Position numbers and translations under genes: made by a program
The notes under the pieces: model-generated
Database searches by the model: none
Seen by the model: only the letters and a program-made list of their open reading frames with translations
What the model was told of the DNA's origin: nothing
In this document: piece after piece, positions 16,241 to 25,587 of the stretch
How positions within the stretch are numbered: position 1 is the stretch's first letter
How the letters are laid out: each line of letters opens with the position of its first letter
Assembly (NCBI RefSeq): GCF_014650455.1
Contig: NZ_BMUZ01000004.1
Location: 248,001 to 312,000 of the forward strand
Length of the DNA stretch: 64,000 nt
Source of the DNA: Streptomyces xanthochromogenes
GTDB taxonomy: Bacteria; Actinomycetota; Actinomycetes; Streptomycetales; Streptomycetaceae
Direction: 5' to 3'

Positions 16241-18403
16241 TCACTCCGGGACCAAGTCGCCCAGGTTTTCCGGGGTGATGACGCACGAGTCGGGATGCAG
16301 TCCCTCCGGTCGCTCCAGTCCGATGTACGTCACGGGGCCCTGCGGGACCGTCTTGCCGTCCCACAGCGTGGTGACATCTCCCCGGTCGGCCATCAGGCCG
16401 GTGAGGTGGCGCACCGTGAGGTGGTCGCGCTCGACGAAGCCCCGGACCAGGGCCGCGACCGACACCCTGTTCCCCTCGACCCGGTTCGCGCTCGGGGTTC
16501 CCTTGAGGTACACGTGGAGCCACTTCGCGCGCCAGCGTCCGTCCTCCCCGCGTATGAAGGCCAGCGGCAGCGCGACGCGCCCCGGACCGCGCAACTGCGA
16601 CTTCATGCGTACGGTACGCGGCTCGAAGGGGCGACCCCGCTGGTCGCCCTCGCGCAGCATGAAGCCGAAGAACGACTCCTCGACCTCCTCGAAGCCCTCC
16701 CCCGAGAAGATGTTGACCTGCGGAACGATGTAGGTCCCGCGCACGGCCCCCAGGCGCAGGTTGATGAATTCCGACGCCCCGTCGGGTGCCTCGGTGATGT
16801 CGCCGGAGTGCTCGCCCTCGACCTCGGTGAGAGCCGTGTAGGAGAGCCAGGAGACGGTCTCGTAAGCGGAGTTGAGCATCACCGCCGAGAGGTCGAAGTC
16901 GGTGGTGTCGCTCGTCTGCTTCCAGTACACGAAGAACCGCAGCAGTTCGCCGTCGACCGGCGAGAGGGAGCCGCGCGGCAGCACACCGAACCCGGGCGCC
17001 GTCGCCCTGCCGCTGAGCGGGAGCGCCACGTCGAGGACGTCCGGATCGATCAACAGGTGCCCCGGCGCGGGCAGTCGGCGGCACGTCTCCGCGTCGAGTG
17101 CGGCCACCAGGCGGGCCCGCACCGCCTCGGGCAGCGCGGAGCGCGACTCGTCGGTGGCCCAGGCGCGGCCGAGGCGGTTGACGAAGACGCGGCGCGCACC
17201 GCTTCCCCGCGCCCGGTTGTGGAAGTGCTCGCGCACCGACAGGAGGACCCGGCCCGACACCTTCGGGGCCAGCCGCGCGGCCGCCCGGGCCACCGCGTCG
17301 CGTTCGGCGTCCGTGGCGCAGGCACGCAGCAGCCGGTCGAGACAGCGGAAGAGCTTGCCCGGAGCCGACTCCAACAGCCGTGCCGCGCCCAGGACATCAT
17401 CGGCCGCGAGCAGTTCCTCGACCCGGCTGTCGAAGGACCGGGCCCGCTTCTCGCCCCGGGCCACCGCGAACACATCGGCGGCGTGCGGCCAGCGGGCCGC
17501 GTACTCGTGTGCGTGCAGCCGCTCCCCCAGGCGCTTGAACGCCTCGCGATGCGCGGATACGTCGGCGAGCTTGGCCGGGTTCGCCGCGACCACGGCGTCG
17601 AGTCCCGCGAGCAGCACTCGACGAACCCGTCGGGACGGCGAGCGGAACCGGGTCGGCTGCACCAGCGTGACATCGCCGTCCGACAGGCCACAGGCGAGCC
17701 GGAGCACATCGGTGACCGTGTCGAGCAGCGGATCCGCTCCGGCCTCGACGCGGGCACGGTTCACGACGGCTCGGTTCTCCCGCACCGGGATCGCCTCCGG
17801 CTGGGGCCCGTGCACACAGTGCCCGGCGAGCACCTCCAGGTCGGGCAGCCCCCCGTCACCCAGCGGTGCGGCGCTCCCCGCGAGGGCCAGATACAGGGCG
17901 GTGATCTCGTCGTCCGGGGCGCCACCCAGGTGAAGCACCGTCAGACGGTCGCCCGCGGCCGCGAGCAACTCCCCGTGCGCTGCGAGCATTTCGGCGTAGC
18001 TGTGCTGGTACGTGCCGTAGGCCGGGAGGGTCAGCAGATCGACCACGCCGTCGCTGAGCCCTGCGACCGCGACACCCCTGTCGACCGCGTCGGCGACGCA
18101 CTGCTGCCAGAAGGCGTAGGTGTCCGGCACATGGGCCGGGAAGTCGATGAAGTAGGCGTTGTGCCGGACGTGGTCCCCGACCATCGCACGGACCGTGTCC
18201 AGGGTGCGTACCGCCGTGTCGACGACCGTCCCCTCCGACAGCGCCGACAGGTGTCCGAGCAGCTCCGCCGACAGCTTGAAGCCCACGGACATCAGCGCCG
18301 CGTCGAACTGCCGCGCGGCGACCCCGCCTTGTCCGGCGGCTCCGCGCGGGGCGGGCAGACGGTGGGCGTGCCGGACGACCAGGGGTTCGAGAGCGTGGAC
18401 CAT
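16241..18403 (-). CDS. TerD-like stress protein resembling the MXAN_6230/SCO0854 family
   Basis: A ~720-residue cytosolic protein. The opening (MVHALEPLVVRHAHRLP, then a long section with VGFKLSAELLGHLSAL and FIDFPAHVPDTYAFWQQCVADAV) recalls the MXAN_6230/SCO0854 group. The C-terminal ~230 residues contain a TerD-like module: DFDLSAVMLNS, then INLRLGAVRGTYIVPQVNIFSGEGFEEVEESFFGFMLRE, which follows the calcium-binding TerD core. No zinc-ribbon cysteine cluster was found, although the family name mentions a RING domain. ATG 18403 is preferred; the open frame reaches 18553 but that extension is arginine-rich. It diverges from the FUSC gene, probably with promoters in 18404-18573. The role in stress or tellurite response is family-based only. 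Confidence 0.65.
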   Translation of the reverse strand: MVHALEPLVVRHAHRLPAPRGAAGQGGVAARQFDAALMSVGFKLSAELLGHLSALSEGTVVDTAVRTLDTVRAMVGDHVRHNAYFIDFPAHVPDTYAFWQQCVADAVDRGVAVAGLSDGVVDLLTLPAYGTYQHSYAEMLAAHGELLAAAGDRLTVLHLGGAPDDEITALYLALAGSAAPLGDGGLPDLEVLAGHCVHGPQPEAIPVRENRAVVNRARVEAGADPLLDTVTDVLRLACGLSDGDVTLVQPTRFRSPSRRVRRVLLAGLDAVVAANPAKLADVSAHREAFKRLGERLHAHEYAARWPHAADVFAVARGEKRARSFDSRVEELLAADDVLGAARLLESAPGKLFRCLDRLLRACATDAERDAVARAAARLAPKVSGRVLLSVREHFHNRARGSGARRVFVNRLGRAWATDESRSALPEAVRARLVAALDAETCRRLPAPGHLLIDPDVLDVALPLSGRATAPGFGVLPRGSLSPVDGELLRFFVYWKQTSDTTDFDLSAVMLNSAYETVSWLSYTALTEVEGEHSGDITEAPDGASEFINLRLGAVRGTYIVPQVNIFSGEGFEEVEESFFGFMLREGDQRGRPFEPRTVRMKSQLRGPGRVALPLAFIRGEDGRWRAKWLHVYLKGTPSANRVEGNRVSVAALVRGFVERDHLTVRHLTGLMADRGDVTTLWDGKTVPQGPVTYIGLERPEGLHPDSCVITPENLGDLVPE

Positions 18404-18573
18404 CCGGGCATGTTCCCAGAGCCCGCCGAACCGCCGCACCCGGGTTTTCGCGCAGCCGCCCACCAGGCGCAGGGGGCGGCCGGATGCCCGGTCCACCAGG
18501 CGCAGGGGGGCGGGGGCGGCCAGGTGCCGTACGCGGCTGCGTGTGAACGTCACAGAGGGGGAAGGGGTGGGAG

Positions 18574-19806
18574 GTGTGGGAGTTCACTGATCCTCTGTTC
18601 GATTTCGCTCGCCGCCGCCGTGAGCCCGCGGTGGTGCAGACCCTGCGTTCCACCGCCGCCGCGGTCATCTCCTACGTCGTGGCCCTGCACCTGAGCAGCG
18701 AGCCCGCGCCCCTCACCGCCCCGCTGACCGCCCTGCTCGTCGTGCAGGTCACCCTCTACACCACCTTGGTGACTGCCGTGCGCAGGGTGAACTCCGTCGT
18801 GGTCGGGGTGCTGCTCGCCGTCGGGTTCAGCTCCCTCGTGGGCCTCACCTGGTGGAGCCTGGGACTCATCATCCTGGCGGCCCTGGTGGTCGGACGGTTC
18901 GTCAAGGTCGGGGAGTTCGTGCCCGAGGTGGCCATCAGCGCGATGCTCGTCCTCGGTGTCACCCGGGTCTCGGCCACCGCCTGGGACCGCGTGCTGGAAA
19001 CCCTGATCGGCGCGGGCGTCGGCATGTTGTTCAACGTGTTGCTCGCGCCCCCGGTGTGGGTGGATTCCGCGGGCGGTGCCATCGAGGAGCTCGCCGCGCG
19101 GATGCGGCGGCTGTTGGTGGACCTCGGGGACGAGGTCGGCGGCCACACTCCGGTGGCGCAAGCCGCCGCCCGCCTTCACGAGGCACGGCGGCTCGACCAC
19201 GACATCGCCCAGGTGGACGCCTCCCTGCGGCAGGCCGAGGACAGCCTCAGGCTGAACCCGCGCGTCAAGGAGGGGCTGCTGTCCCGCGTGGTGCTGCGCA
19301 CCGGCCTCGACACCCTGGAGATCTCGGCGGTGGTGCTGCGAGTGGTGTGCCGGTCGCTCACGGACCTGGCGAAGGAGCGGACGGAGGAGCACCTCTTCGA
19401 CCCGGAGGTGGGGCTCGCCCTGCGGGACGTCTTCGAGCATCTCGCCCGGGCCATCGAGAGTTTCGCGGTCCTCATCACCACGCAGGTCAGCACCAATGCC
19501 GAGGAGGCGGAGCAACGGCTGACGGACGAGTTGACGGCCGGCCGTGCCAGCCGCGACCGGGTCGCCGACCTGTTGCTCGCCGAGGTGCAGCGCCACCCGA
19601 GGCAGTGGCAGCTGCACGGGGCGCTGCTCGCCGAGGTGGACCGGATCCTCGACGAACTCGACGTGGAGAAGCGGTCCCAGCGCCTGGTCGAGGAGCTGGA
19701 CCGGCTGTCGCGGGAACAGCGGCGGCGGTGGCACCTCCTGCGCCGGGTCCGCAGCCGGACCCAGCAGGCGCTGCGGCTGCCGGAACCCGAGGACCGGCGG
19801 TCCTGA
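18574..19806 (+). CDS. FUSC/aromatic-acid-exporter-like membrane protein
   Basis: A 410-residue protein with an N-terminal block of about six short transmembrane helices (residues ~20-165, including VVQTLRSTAAAVISYVVAL, LGLIILAALVVGRFV and VLETLIGAGVGMLFNVLL). The ~245-residue cytosolic tail is helical, with coiled-coil character (RRLVEELDRLSREQRRRWHLLRR). This is the layout of FUSC/DUF939 half-length exporters. The GTG start has a purine-rich GGGGGAAGGGG upstream. It converges with the lanM gene, 33 bp away; there is no evidence that it exports the lanthipeptide, but it is the nearest transporter-like gene. Confidence 0.82.
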   Translation: MWEFTDPLFDFARRRREPAVVQTLRSTAAAVISYVVALHLSSEPAPLTAPLTALLVVQVTLYTTLVTAVRRVNSVVVGVLLAVGFSSLVGLTWWSLGLIILAALVVGRFVKVGEFVPEVAISAMLVLGVTRVSATAWDRVLETLIGAGVGMLFNVLLAPPVWVDSAGGAIEELAARMRRLLVDLGDEVGGHTPVAQAAARLHEARRLDHDIAQVDASLRQAEDSLRLNPRVKEGLLSRVVLRTGLDTLEISAVVLRVVCRSLTDLAKERTEEHLFDPEVGLALRDVFEHLARAIESFAVLITTQVSTNAEEAEQRLTDELTAGRASRDRVADLLLAEVQRHPRQWQLHGALLAEVDRILDELDVEKRSQRLVEELDRLSREQRRRWHLLRRVRSRTQQALRLPEPEDRRS

Positions 19807-19839
19807 CGGTCGACGGCCGGTCGGGCCCCCGGCCCTGTT

Positions 19840-22707
19840 TCAGTCGAGCAGCAGCGGGTTGGGCAGGTCGGCGTCGGGGTGCATCCGCAGCAGGGTGTGG
19901 ACGACTCCGGCCAGGCCGGACATGAGGCTGGGCGAGAACGCCTCACGCGCGAGGCCGCCGACCGGGCCGCGCTGTTCGAGCCCGCTGAGGATCTCGGCAT
20001 CGAGGTCCCTGGCATCGCCCGATCCGATGGAAGTGAGGAACTCCCAGAGACCCAGGTCTCCGTGGCACAGGGTGTGGCTCCATCCGAAGCCCTCCGCGGC
20101 GCAGGCCCCCGCGGCCCGCCGGGCCATGTCGAGATGAGCGGGGTCGCCGGTGCGACGGTGGAGGTCCAGCATGCCGATGCCGATGCCCGCGCTGCCGTGG
20201 CACCAGCTGGTGAAGAAGTCCTCCTCCGCGCCGACGCGCACGTCGAGCCAGTTGCCGTCGGCCGGGCGGTAGAGGGACTCCTGGAAGGCGAAGGCACGCG
20301 AGGCGAGGCGTTTCCAGTCATCGCGCTCGGCCGCGGAGCCCGCCTCCGAGAGCGCGAGCCGGGTCAGTGCCCAGCCGATGCCGGTGGCGCCGTGGGCGAA
20401 GCCGCCGATGCCCTCGGGGTTGAGGCGGGTCGGCCAGCGGGCTCCTCCGGCGTCGGACACGGCCAGCTTGCCCAGCCGGTGGCCGATGTGCGCCGCGGCG
20501 TCCAGCCAGCGTGCCTGCCCGGTCGCCGTGGCGAGGTCGAGCAGCGGGACGACCGCTCCGGCAACGCCGTTGAGGAGGTCCACTTCGACGTCCTCGTCGA
20601 CCAGTGGTCCGCCGGTGAGCAGCAGGGCGCGCTCGGCGGCCCGCTCCAGCATCCAGTCCTCGCCGAGCACCCGGTGCAGCGCGAGCCATGTCCACACCTG
20701 TGACGCCGCGCCGCTGAAGGCCCCGGCCGACGGCGTCGGCGTACGGTCCTCGGTGCTGATCAGTACGCGCAGCGCGCCCTCGAACGTCTCGCGCACGCCC
20801 GGCACTTCGTCCGCCCGCCCGGCCCGAACCTCGCAGGCGTACTCGGCCAGTGTGAGCGCCACTCCGCCCTGGCCGGTGTAGAGGTCGGCGGGCAGCACCC
20901 GGATCGACCAGCCGGCCGGGGTGAAGACGGGGCTGATCCAGGTGACCGTGCCGTCCTCGCCGCGCACCGCGCCGTCGCACAGCCGCCGGACCATCTGCGC
21001 GGCCAGTTCACGGCGGCGCCGCTCCCGGTCGCGGGCGTGCGGGGCGTGGGCGGCTTCCTGCACCCGGGCCGGCAGCGAGCGCTCGTTCAGATACGCGCCG
21101 ACGAGCGCGTCCTGGATCACCGACTCCTCGAAGGCCAGGTCGGCGTCGCGCCAGTCCTCCACGGTGGCGCGCACGGCCGCGGCGTCGACGGTGAAGTTGA
21201 ACATCGGCACGTCGCCCACCAGCAGATCGGCGATCTCGCCGTCGATCGTCGCGCGGTCGGTCGGCGCGCCGGGCAGCGCGTCGGCGTTGCGGCGCAGGAT
21301 GTCCCGGGCGCGCTCGACCGCCGCCGCCTCGTCGTGCAGCGAGGCCGGGTGCCACAGCATGCGGCCGATGTCGACGTACGCCTGGGTGGGCCGCAGGATG
21401 CGCCGTGCCCGGGCTCCTTCGAAGCGGGCGAGGAGCCGGTGCGGGTCGAGGCCGGGCCGCCTGAGGTGTGCGGTCATCTCGCGGAATCCGGCCAGGACCC
21501 GGTCCCAGTAGGTGCTCAGGACCGGCGTGGCGGCGGGGTGGTTGCCCGCTACGGGCATGGCCACCAGGTCCACCTCGAAGCGGGCCGTGGCGGTGCCGCC
21601 GTCGGCGATCACCGGGTGCGGGATCAGCGGCTGTTGCCCGGGCAGCGCGCCGATGCCGGAGATGTCGACTCCGCCGAGCGCGAAGCCGGTGCCGCGCACG
21701 GGCAGCAGACCGGTGCGCAGCACGGTGCGGCGGATGGCCGCCGCCGCCACGTCCACCGCGTCGCCGCGGCCGCTGGGCGGGAAGGGGGCCGGGGCGTCGA
21801 AGAGCGTCTCGGCGTCCACGATCACCGGCACGGGCCCGGCGGCGATCATGTTCTCGGCGTGCATGTCGGTGCCGCCGGTGAACCGGAGGACGGCGAGCCA
21901 GTGCCCGAGATTGCGGTAGAACACGGCGAGTTCGGCCCCGTCCGCGCAGTACCGGTGGCCGATGAACTCGGCCCAGCCGTACCCGTCGCGAGCCAGTGTC
22001 GCGGGGACGCGGATGCGCCGGTCCGGCGCCGGGGCGCCGGGGAGGCCGGTGAACAGGTCGTCCAGGAGCGCACCAAGCGCCACGTCGGCCTCGGACGGGC
22101 GGGGCTTGTACATCACGGTGCCCCCGGCGAAGTCGACCCGGCTGACGGTCAGCCCGCCGTGGTGCGAGTCTCCGGCCCCGAACGCGACGGCCCGTACCCA
22201 GCCCGCGGGTGCGCCGAGGAGCGGCGCGAGGAGATCCCGGTCCGCCGCGAGGCGCTCGGCGAACTCCGCCGTGGCCGTGACCGAGAGCCGTGCCACCGTG
22301 GCGATCCGCCGGGCGAGGTTCGGGTACCGGTCGCTCAGCCCGTCGAGGTAGCCCTCCGCGCCGGCCTGCTCGACGAAGACGTCCCAGATCGCTCGGCCCG
22401 ACTCGGCACCGGAGCCGGAGCCGGAGCCGGAGCCAGGGCCAGGGGCGGCACCGGCCCCGGCGGCCGGGCCGGAGAGCCGCAGCGCGTGCAGTTCGATCAG
22501 GAACAGGCGGGACAGCTTCGCGTGCAGCGACCGGAGCAGGGCCGTGTGACCGGCCTCAAGGATCACGTCGCGTTCCGTCGCGTCCAGGGAGGGCAACTCG
22601 GCCAGGGCGCGGGCCAGTTGATCCCGCCAGGGGCGGGCGATGCTCCGTACGGGCCGAGCGAAGTGCTCCGTCTCCTCCGGTGCTCCCGGCACCACCGCGT
22701 TCGCCAT
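19840..22707 (-). CDS. lanM: Class II lanthipeptide synthetase LanM
   Basis: A 955-residue bifunctional synthetase. The N-terminal ~600 residues are the LanM dehydratase (DUF4135) domain, with VMYKPRPSEADVALGALL (nucleotide site), GHRYCADGAELAVFYRNLGHWLAVL, GGTDMHAENMIAAGPVPVIVDAETLF (catalytic Asp/His/Asn run) and MFNFTVDAAAVRAT. The C-terminal ~330 residues are the LanC cyclase, with GGFAHGATGIGWAL and zinc ligands Cys836 (WCHG), Cys881 and His882 (CHGDLG). Both domains keep their key residues, so dehydration and thioether formation should both occur. Near residue 100 is a Gly-Ser linker encoded by tandem GGCTCC repeats. ATG 22707 is preferred over the long frame to 23028, which would overlap the precursor gene upstream. 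Confidence 0.93.
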   Translation of the reverse strand: MANAVVPGAPEETEHFARPVRSIARPWRDQLARALAELPSLDATERDVILEAGHTALLRSLHAKLSRLFLIELHALRLSGPAAGAGAAPGPGSGSGSGSGAESGRAIWDVFVEQAGAEGYLDGLSDRYPNLARRIATVARLSVTATAEFAERLAADRDLLAPLLGAPAGWVRAVAFGAGDSHHGGLTVSRVDFAGGTVMYKPRPSEADVALGALLDDLFTGLPGAPAPDRRIRVPATLARDGYGWAEFIGHRYCADGAELAVFYRNLGHWLAVLRFTGGTDMHAENMIAAGPVPVIVDAETLFDAPAPFPPSGRGDAVDVAAAAIRRTVLRTGLLPVRGTGFALGGVDISGIGALPGQQPLIPHPVIADGGTATARFEVDLVAMPVAGNHPAATPVLSTYWDRVLAGFREMTAHLRRPGLDPHRLLARFEGARARRILRPTQAYVDIGRMLWHPASLHDEAAAVERARDILRRNADALPGAPTDRATIDGEIADLLVGDVPMFNFTVDAAAVRATVEDWRDADLAFEESVIQDALVGAYLNERSLPARVQEAAHAPHARDRERRRRELAAQMVRRLCDGAVRGEDGTVTWISPVFTPAGWSIRVLPADLYTGQGGVALTLAEYACEVRAGRADEVPGVRETFEGALRVLISTEDRTPTPSAGAFSGAASQVWTWLALHRVLGEDWMLERAAERALLLTGGPLVDEDVEVDLLNGVAGAVVPLLDLATATGQARWLDAAAHIGHRLGKLAVSDAGGARWPTRLNPEGIGGFAHGATGIGWALTRLALSEAGSAAERDDWKRLASRAFAFQESLYRPADGNWLDVRVGAEEDFFTSWCHGSAGIGIGMLDLHRRTGDPAHLDMARRAAGACAAEGFGWSHTLCHGDLGLWEFLTSIGSGDARDLDAEILSGLEQRGPVGGLAREAFSPSLMSGLAGVVHTLLRMHPDADLPNPLLLD

Positions 22708-22758
22708 CAACCGTCCCCGTCCCACCACGAGTTCGCGCCCCGCGAGGCGCCTGAAGGG

Positions 22759-22801
22759 CCCGCGAGGCGGGCGGTCGGTCAGGCGGCGGGCCCCTCGCGG
22801 G
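22759..22801 (-). terminator. Hairpin between precursor and lanM (possible attenuator)
   Basis: CCTCGCGGG (22793-22801) can pair with CCCGCGAGG (22759-22767), a 9-bp stem with a 25-nt loop; a second CCCGCGAGG copy at 22738-22746 offers an alternative partner. The element lies in the 133-bp gap between the precursor stop and lanM. Leaky terminators in this position are known to raise precursor over enzyme transcript levels. This is inferred from position. Confidence 0.45.
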
Positions 22802-22840
22802 AAGTCGCTCCACGAAGGGCCCGCCGGGTGTCTCGCACGC

Positions 22841-23041
22841 TCAGCAACACCAGCTCCCGTGCGACCCGCTCGGGCTGGAGCAGAAGCCGTAGAGGGAGTC
22901 ACTGGAGTCGGTGAGCGCGGCCTCGGCGGCGGCGCCGCCGACATAGAGCGGACCGGCCGGGTTGAGCTGGCCGTACGCGCTTTCGGCACCTGAGAGCCAG
23001 GCGTTGAGCACGGCACTTGCAGGAACACTGGTCTGCGGCAT
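22841..23041 (-). CDS. lanA: Class II lanthipeptide precursor peptide (LanA)
   Basis: A 66-residue peptide directly upstream of lanM. Residues 1-~36 resemble a leader, with helical AVLNAWLSGAESAYGQL and a Gly35-Gly36 pair that could be a double-glycine cleavage site. The C-terminal 23 residues (44-66) hold one Thr, eight Ser and three Cys (Cys54, Cys65, Cys66), and the peptide ends in Cys-Cys. Several Ser lie N-terminal to each Cys, as needed for lanthionine rings. ATG 23041 has GGAGG 7-8 bp upstream; the open frame extends to 23107 but has no such site. No LanT peptidase/transporter, immunity or regulator gene is adjacent. The core does not match any lantibiotic I know by sequence. Confidence 0.82.
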   Translation of the reverse strand: MPQTSVPASAVLNAWLSGAESAYGQLNPAGPLYVGGAAAEAALTDSSDSLYGFCSSPSGSHGSWCC

Positions 23042-23225
23042 CAGCGGCCTCCGGACAGAGGGATCGGGACGGATCGCCCAGCCCTGAGTATGGCCATGTC
23101 CGAACACCCGTCAGATGCGGAATCCAGCCAAAGTCACGGGGTCCGAGATGCGCGGCACACCCGTCGTCCGGGCAGGCGGCGGGGCGGATCCGATCCCCGC
23201 GAAGGCACCCGAATCGGGCGGTGGC

Positions 23226-24668
23226 ATGATCGATGCTCGACATGCGCCCACCCCAGCCTGCCCTCCGGCAACCAACACATCGGCAGAACAATTGATACCT
23301 GGACTTTCACCGAGAAGCGCACGAATACGCCACGTCATCGAGTCCGCCCCGTGGCGCCGGCAGCGCGTGATGCTGTGGACGGCGGTGGGCGTGGTGGCTC
23401 TCGCGTTCCTCATCGGCCTGGAGATCACCGCGCGCCACTACGGCGAGCGGGGGCCGCTCAGCACCCAGGTGCGCGAGGTGTTGTTCGCGCCGAAGCCCGG
23501 GCCCCTGTACGGCGGTCTCGCGCTGATGATGGTGGTGCTCACCTGGCGACAACGGTTCGTCGCTGCCGGTGTGGCGATCGGTGTCGATGCCGTCTTCGTG
23601 CTCGGCCGGTGGGCGTGCGGCGTCCGGGTGCCCGAGGGGCACCTCTTCGGCAACGGCGCGCTGTGGGCGATGCTGGGCTGTGCGGTCTTCGCGATCACGC
23701 GCCGCACCGGCACCGAACGGGTGCTGCTCCTGAAGGGCGTCGGCCTCGGGCTGCTCCTGGTGACCGGCCGCAAGATCGGTGACAGCTGGCTGCTCATCAC
23801 CTCGAAGACCCGCCCCACCGTGCTCGACCCGTACGTGGCGACGGCGGATCACGCGCTGGGCAACCCGTCATGGCTGGCGGGCCGTGCGCTCGACGCCATC
23901 GGCCCGGCAGGCTCCAACCTCCTCGGCCTCATCTACGCCCAGCTCGCGGTGGCCGCGATCGTGGTCGCCCTGTACCAGCTGCGCAAGGTGGCGGCCGAGC
24001 GCCGCTTCCCGCGCCACCACTTGGTGCGCACCTTCCTGCTGATCGGTCTCCTCGGACCTGCCATCTACATGATCTTCCCGGTGGTCGGACCGGTCTTCGC
24101 GTACGGGCCCGGCGCGTCCGGCACCGGCGGCGTGGAGTGGTCGGTGGCCAACCTGTGGCCGCACACGCCGCCGCCGATCACGATCCCGCACCCGGTGCCG
24201 TACGACGGCATCACCCCGCGCAACTGCATGCCCAGCCTGCACACCGCCTGGGCCACCGCGATCTTCATCCACACCCGCACGGGCCCCCGACTCCTGCGCT
24301 ACGCGGGCACGTTCTGGCTGATCGCCACGCTCGCCGCGACGCTGGGCTTCGGCTACCACTACGGTGTGGACCTGGTCGCCGGGGTGGTGTTCTCACTCAC
24401 CGTCGAAACGGCCCTGCGCACGTTCGACCGCGGCTGGGACCGCTCGGGACTGCGGCTGGTCGCCCATGGCACGGCGGTCTTCACCCTGCTCCTGGTGTCG
24501 TACCGCTGGCTCCCGGTGCACATGGCCGCCCGTCCCTGGCTGTTCGGGCCGCTCGTCCTCCTGGCGATGGGCTCCGTCATCCTCGGCTACCTGCGCACCA
24601 CCAGACCCTGGACGAGCCCGGACACCGCCCCGGCGCTGCTGCCGGAACGACAGCCCGAGCCGGTCTGA
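23226..24668 (+). CDS. PAP2-superfamily membrane phosphatase (inositolphosphotransferase-like)
   Basis: A ~480-residue multi-pass membrane protein. After a short cytosolic N-terminus there are two helices near LWTAVGVVALAFLIGLEI and LYGGLALMMVVLTW, then further helices. The PAP2 signature occurs late: RNCMPSLHTAWATAIF (second motif, His nucleophile region) and GYHYGVDLVAGVVF (third motif). This split pattern fits the PAP2_3 group related to inositol phosphorylceramide synthases, which transfer or hydrolyse lipid head groups. The start is uncertain: the frame opens at 23115, but ATG 23226 (GGTGG upstream) leaves room for the divergent lanthipeptide promoter. No functional link to that cluster is evident. 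Confidence 0.8.
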   Translation: MIDARHAPTPACPPATNTSAEQLIPGLSPRSARIRHVIESAPWRRQRVMLWTAVGVVALAFLIGLEITARHYGERGPLSTQVREVLFAPKPGPLYGGLALMMVVLTWRQRFVAAGVAIGVDAVFVLGRWACGVRVPEGHLFGNGALWAMLGCAVFAITRRTGTERVLLLKGVGLGLLLVTGRKIGDSWLLITSKTRPTVLDPYVATADHALGNPSWLAGRALDAIGPAGSNLLGLIYAQLAVAAIVVALYQLRKVAAERRFPRHHLVRTFLLIGLLGPAIYMIFPVVGPVFAYGPGASGTGGVEWSVANLWPHTPPPITIPHPVPYDGITPRNCMPSLHTAWATAIFIHTRTGPRLLRYAGTFWLIATLAATLGFGYHYGVDLVAGVVFSLTVETALRTFDRGWDRSGLRLVAHGTAVFTLLLVSYRWLPVHMAARPWLFGPLVLLAMGSVILGYLRTTRPWTSPDTAPALLPERQPEPV

Positions 24669-24951
24669 GCCGGCCCCCGGGCGGGGCCGGTCCTTGTCGC
24701 CCGGGGCGACAGGGAGCACGATGGAGACAGAACGGAGGCAGCACCTCCGCATCGCCGGAGGTCATTGCCGCACAGCCATCGCAGTCGCGCGGAACGACGA
24801 CTGCCGTGGCCGCACCCACCCTCGTCCGCACAGGGACAGCGGGACCGTCCGCCGGCGGGTGCGGCCCCTCCCTGCCGGGCGCGGCAGCTCACGCGGCGGG
24901 CCATGCCCTCACCGGGCCGTGTACGGGCCCGGCCAACGACCGGAGGACTCG

Positions 24952-25509
24952 ATGTCCCTCACCGTCGTCATCATCGTCATCGCCGTCGTGGTGGTGCTCA
25001 TCGCGTGTGCGGTGGCAGCGCGCCTGGCCACGGTCCGGCGCCGCAGGCTTCAGGAGCGGTTCGGCCCGGAGTACGAGCGCACCGTGGACGAGCAGGACAG
25101 CCGCCGGGCGGGTGAGCAGGAGCTGCGTGAGCGCCAGGAGCGCCATGACGCGCTGGACATCAAGCCGCTGCCCGCCGCCGCACGTGAGCGCTACTCCCAG
25201 GACTGGGCCCGGGTGCAGGAGCAGTTCGTCGACCGGCCCGACGACGCCGTCCACGACGCGGACCGGCTCGTGACCACGCTCATGAGCGAGCGGGGCTACC
25301 CCACCGAAGGGTACGAGCAGCAGCTCAAGGACCTGTCGGTCGAGCACGGGGAGACCCTGGAGCACTATCGCGCGGCCCATGACATCAACGATCGCAGCGG
25401 CCGCCACCAGGCGACCACCGAGGAGTTGCGTGGCGCGATGGTGCACTACCGCGCGCTGTTCGAGGAGCTGCTCCACAACGGGGACCGGCCGGGCAGGAGC
25501 ACGGCATGA
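24952..25509 (+). CDS. Membrane-anchored hypothetical protein, paralogue of next gene
   Basis: A 185-residue protein with one N-terminal transmembrane helix (residues ~4-25, VVIIVIAVVVVLIACAVAA) followed by a charged coiled cytosolic part. The C-terminal ~120 residues (SQDWARVQEQFVDRPDDAVHDADRLVTTLM, then a spacer and LRGAMVHYRALFEELL) match the C-terminus of the following gene closely in order and spacing. GGAGGA lies 5 bp before ATG 24952. The preceding 283 bp contain no gene. The domain has been seen as an uncharacterised actinobacterial module; function unknown. Confidence 0.8.
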   Translation: MSLTVVIIVIAVVVVLIACAVAARLATVRRRRLQERFGPEYERTVDEQDSRRAGEQELRERQERHDALDIKPLPAAARERYSQDWARVQEQFVDRPDDAVHDADRLVTTLMSERGYPTEGYEQQLKDLSVEHGETLEHYRAAHDINDRSGRHQATTEELRGAMVHYRALFEELLHNGDRPGRSTA

Positions 25510-25587
25510 GTGCACGACCGCCGCGGGTGGGCGCCGAACGGGCCCACGCGTCGCGGACCACGACGCGTGACGGACGGAAGTGAAGAG

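Noticed and set aside
18574..19806. FUSC protein as the lanthipeptide exporter
   Set aside because: It is convergent with lanM, not cotranscribed, and belongs to an aromatic-compound exporter type without the peptidase domain used for double-glycine leaders.
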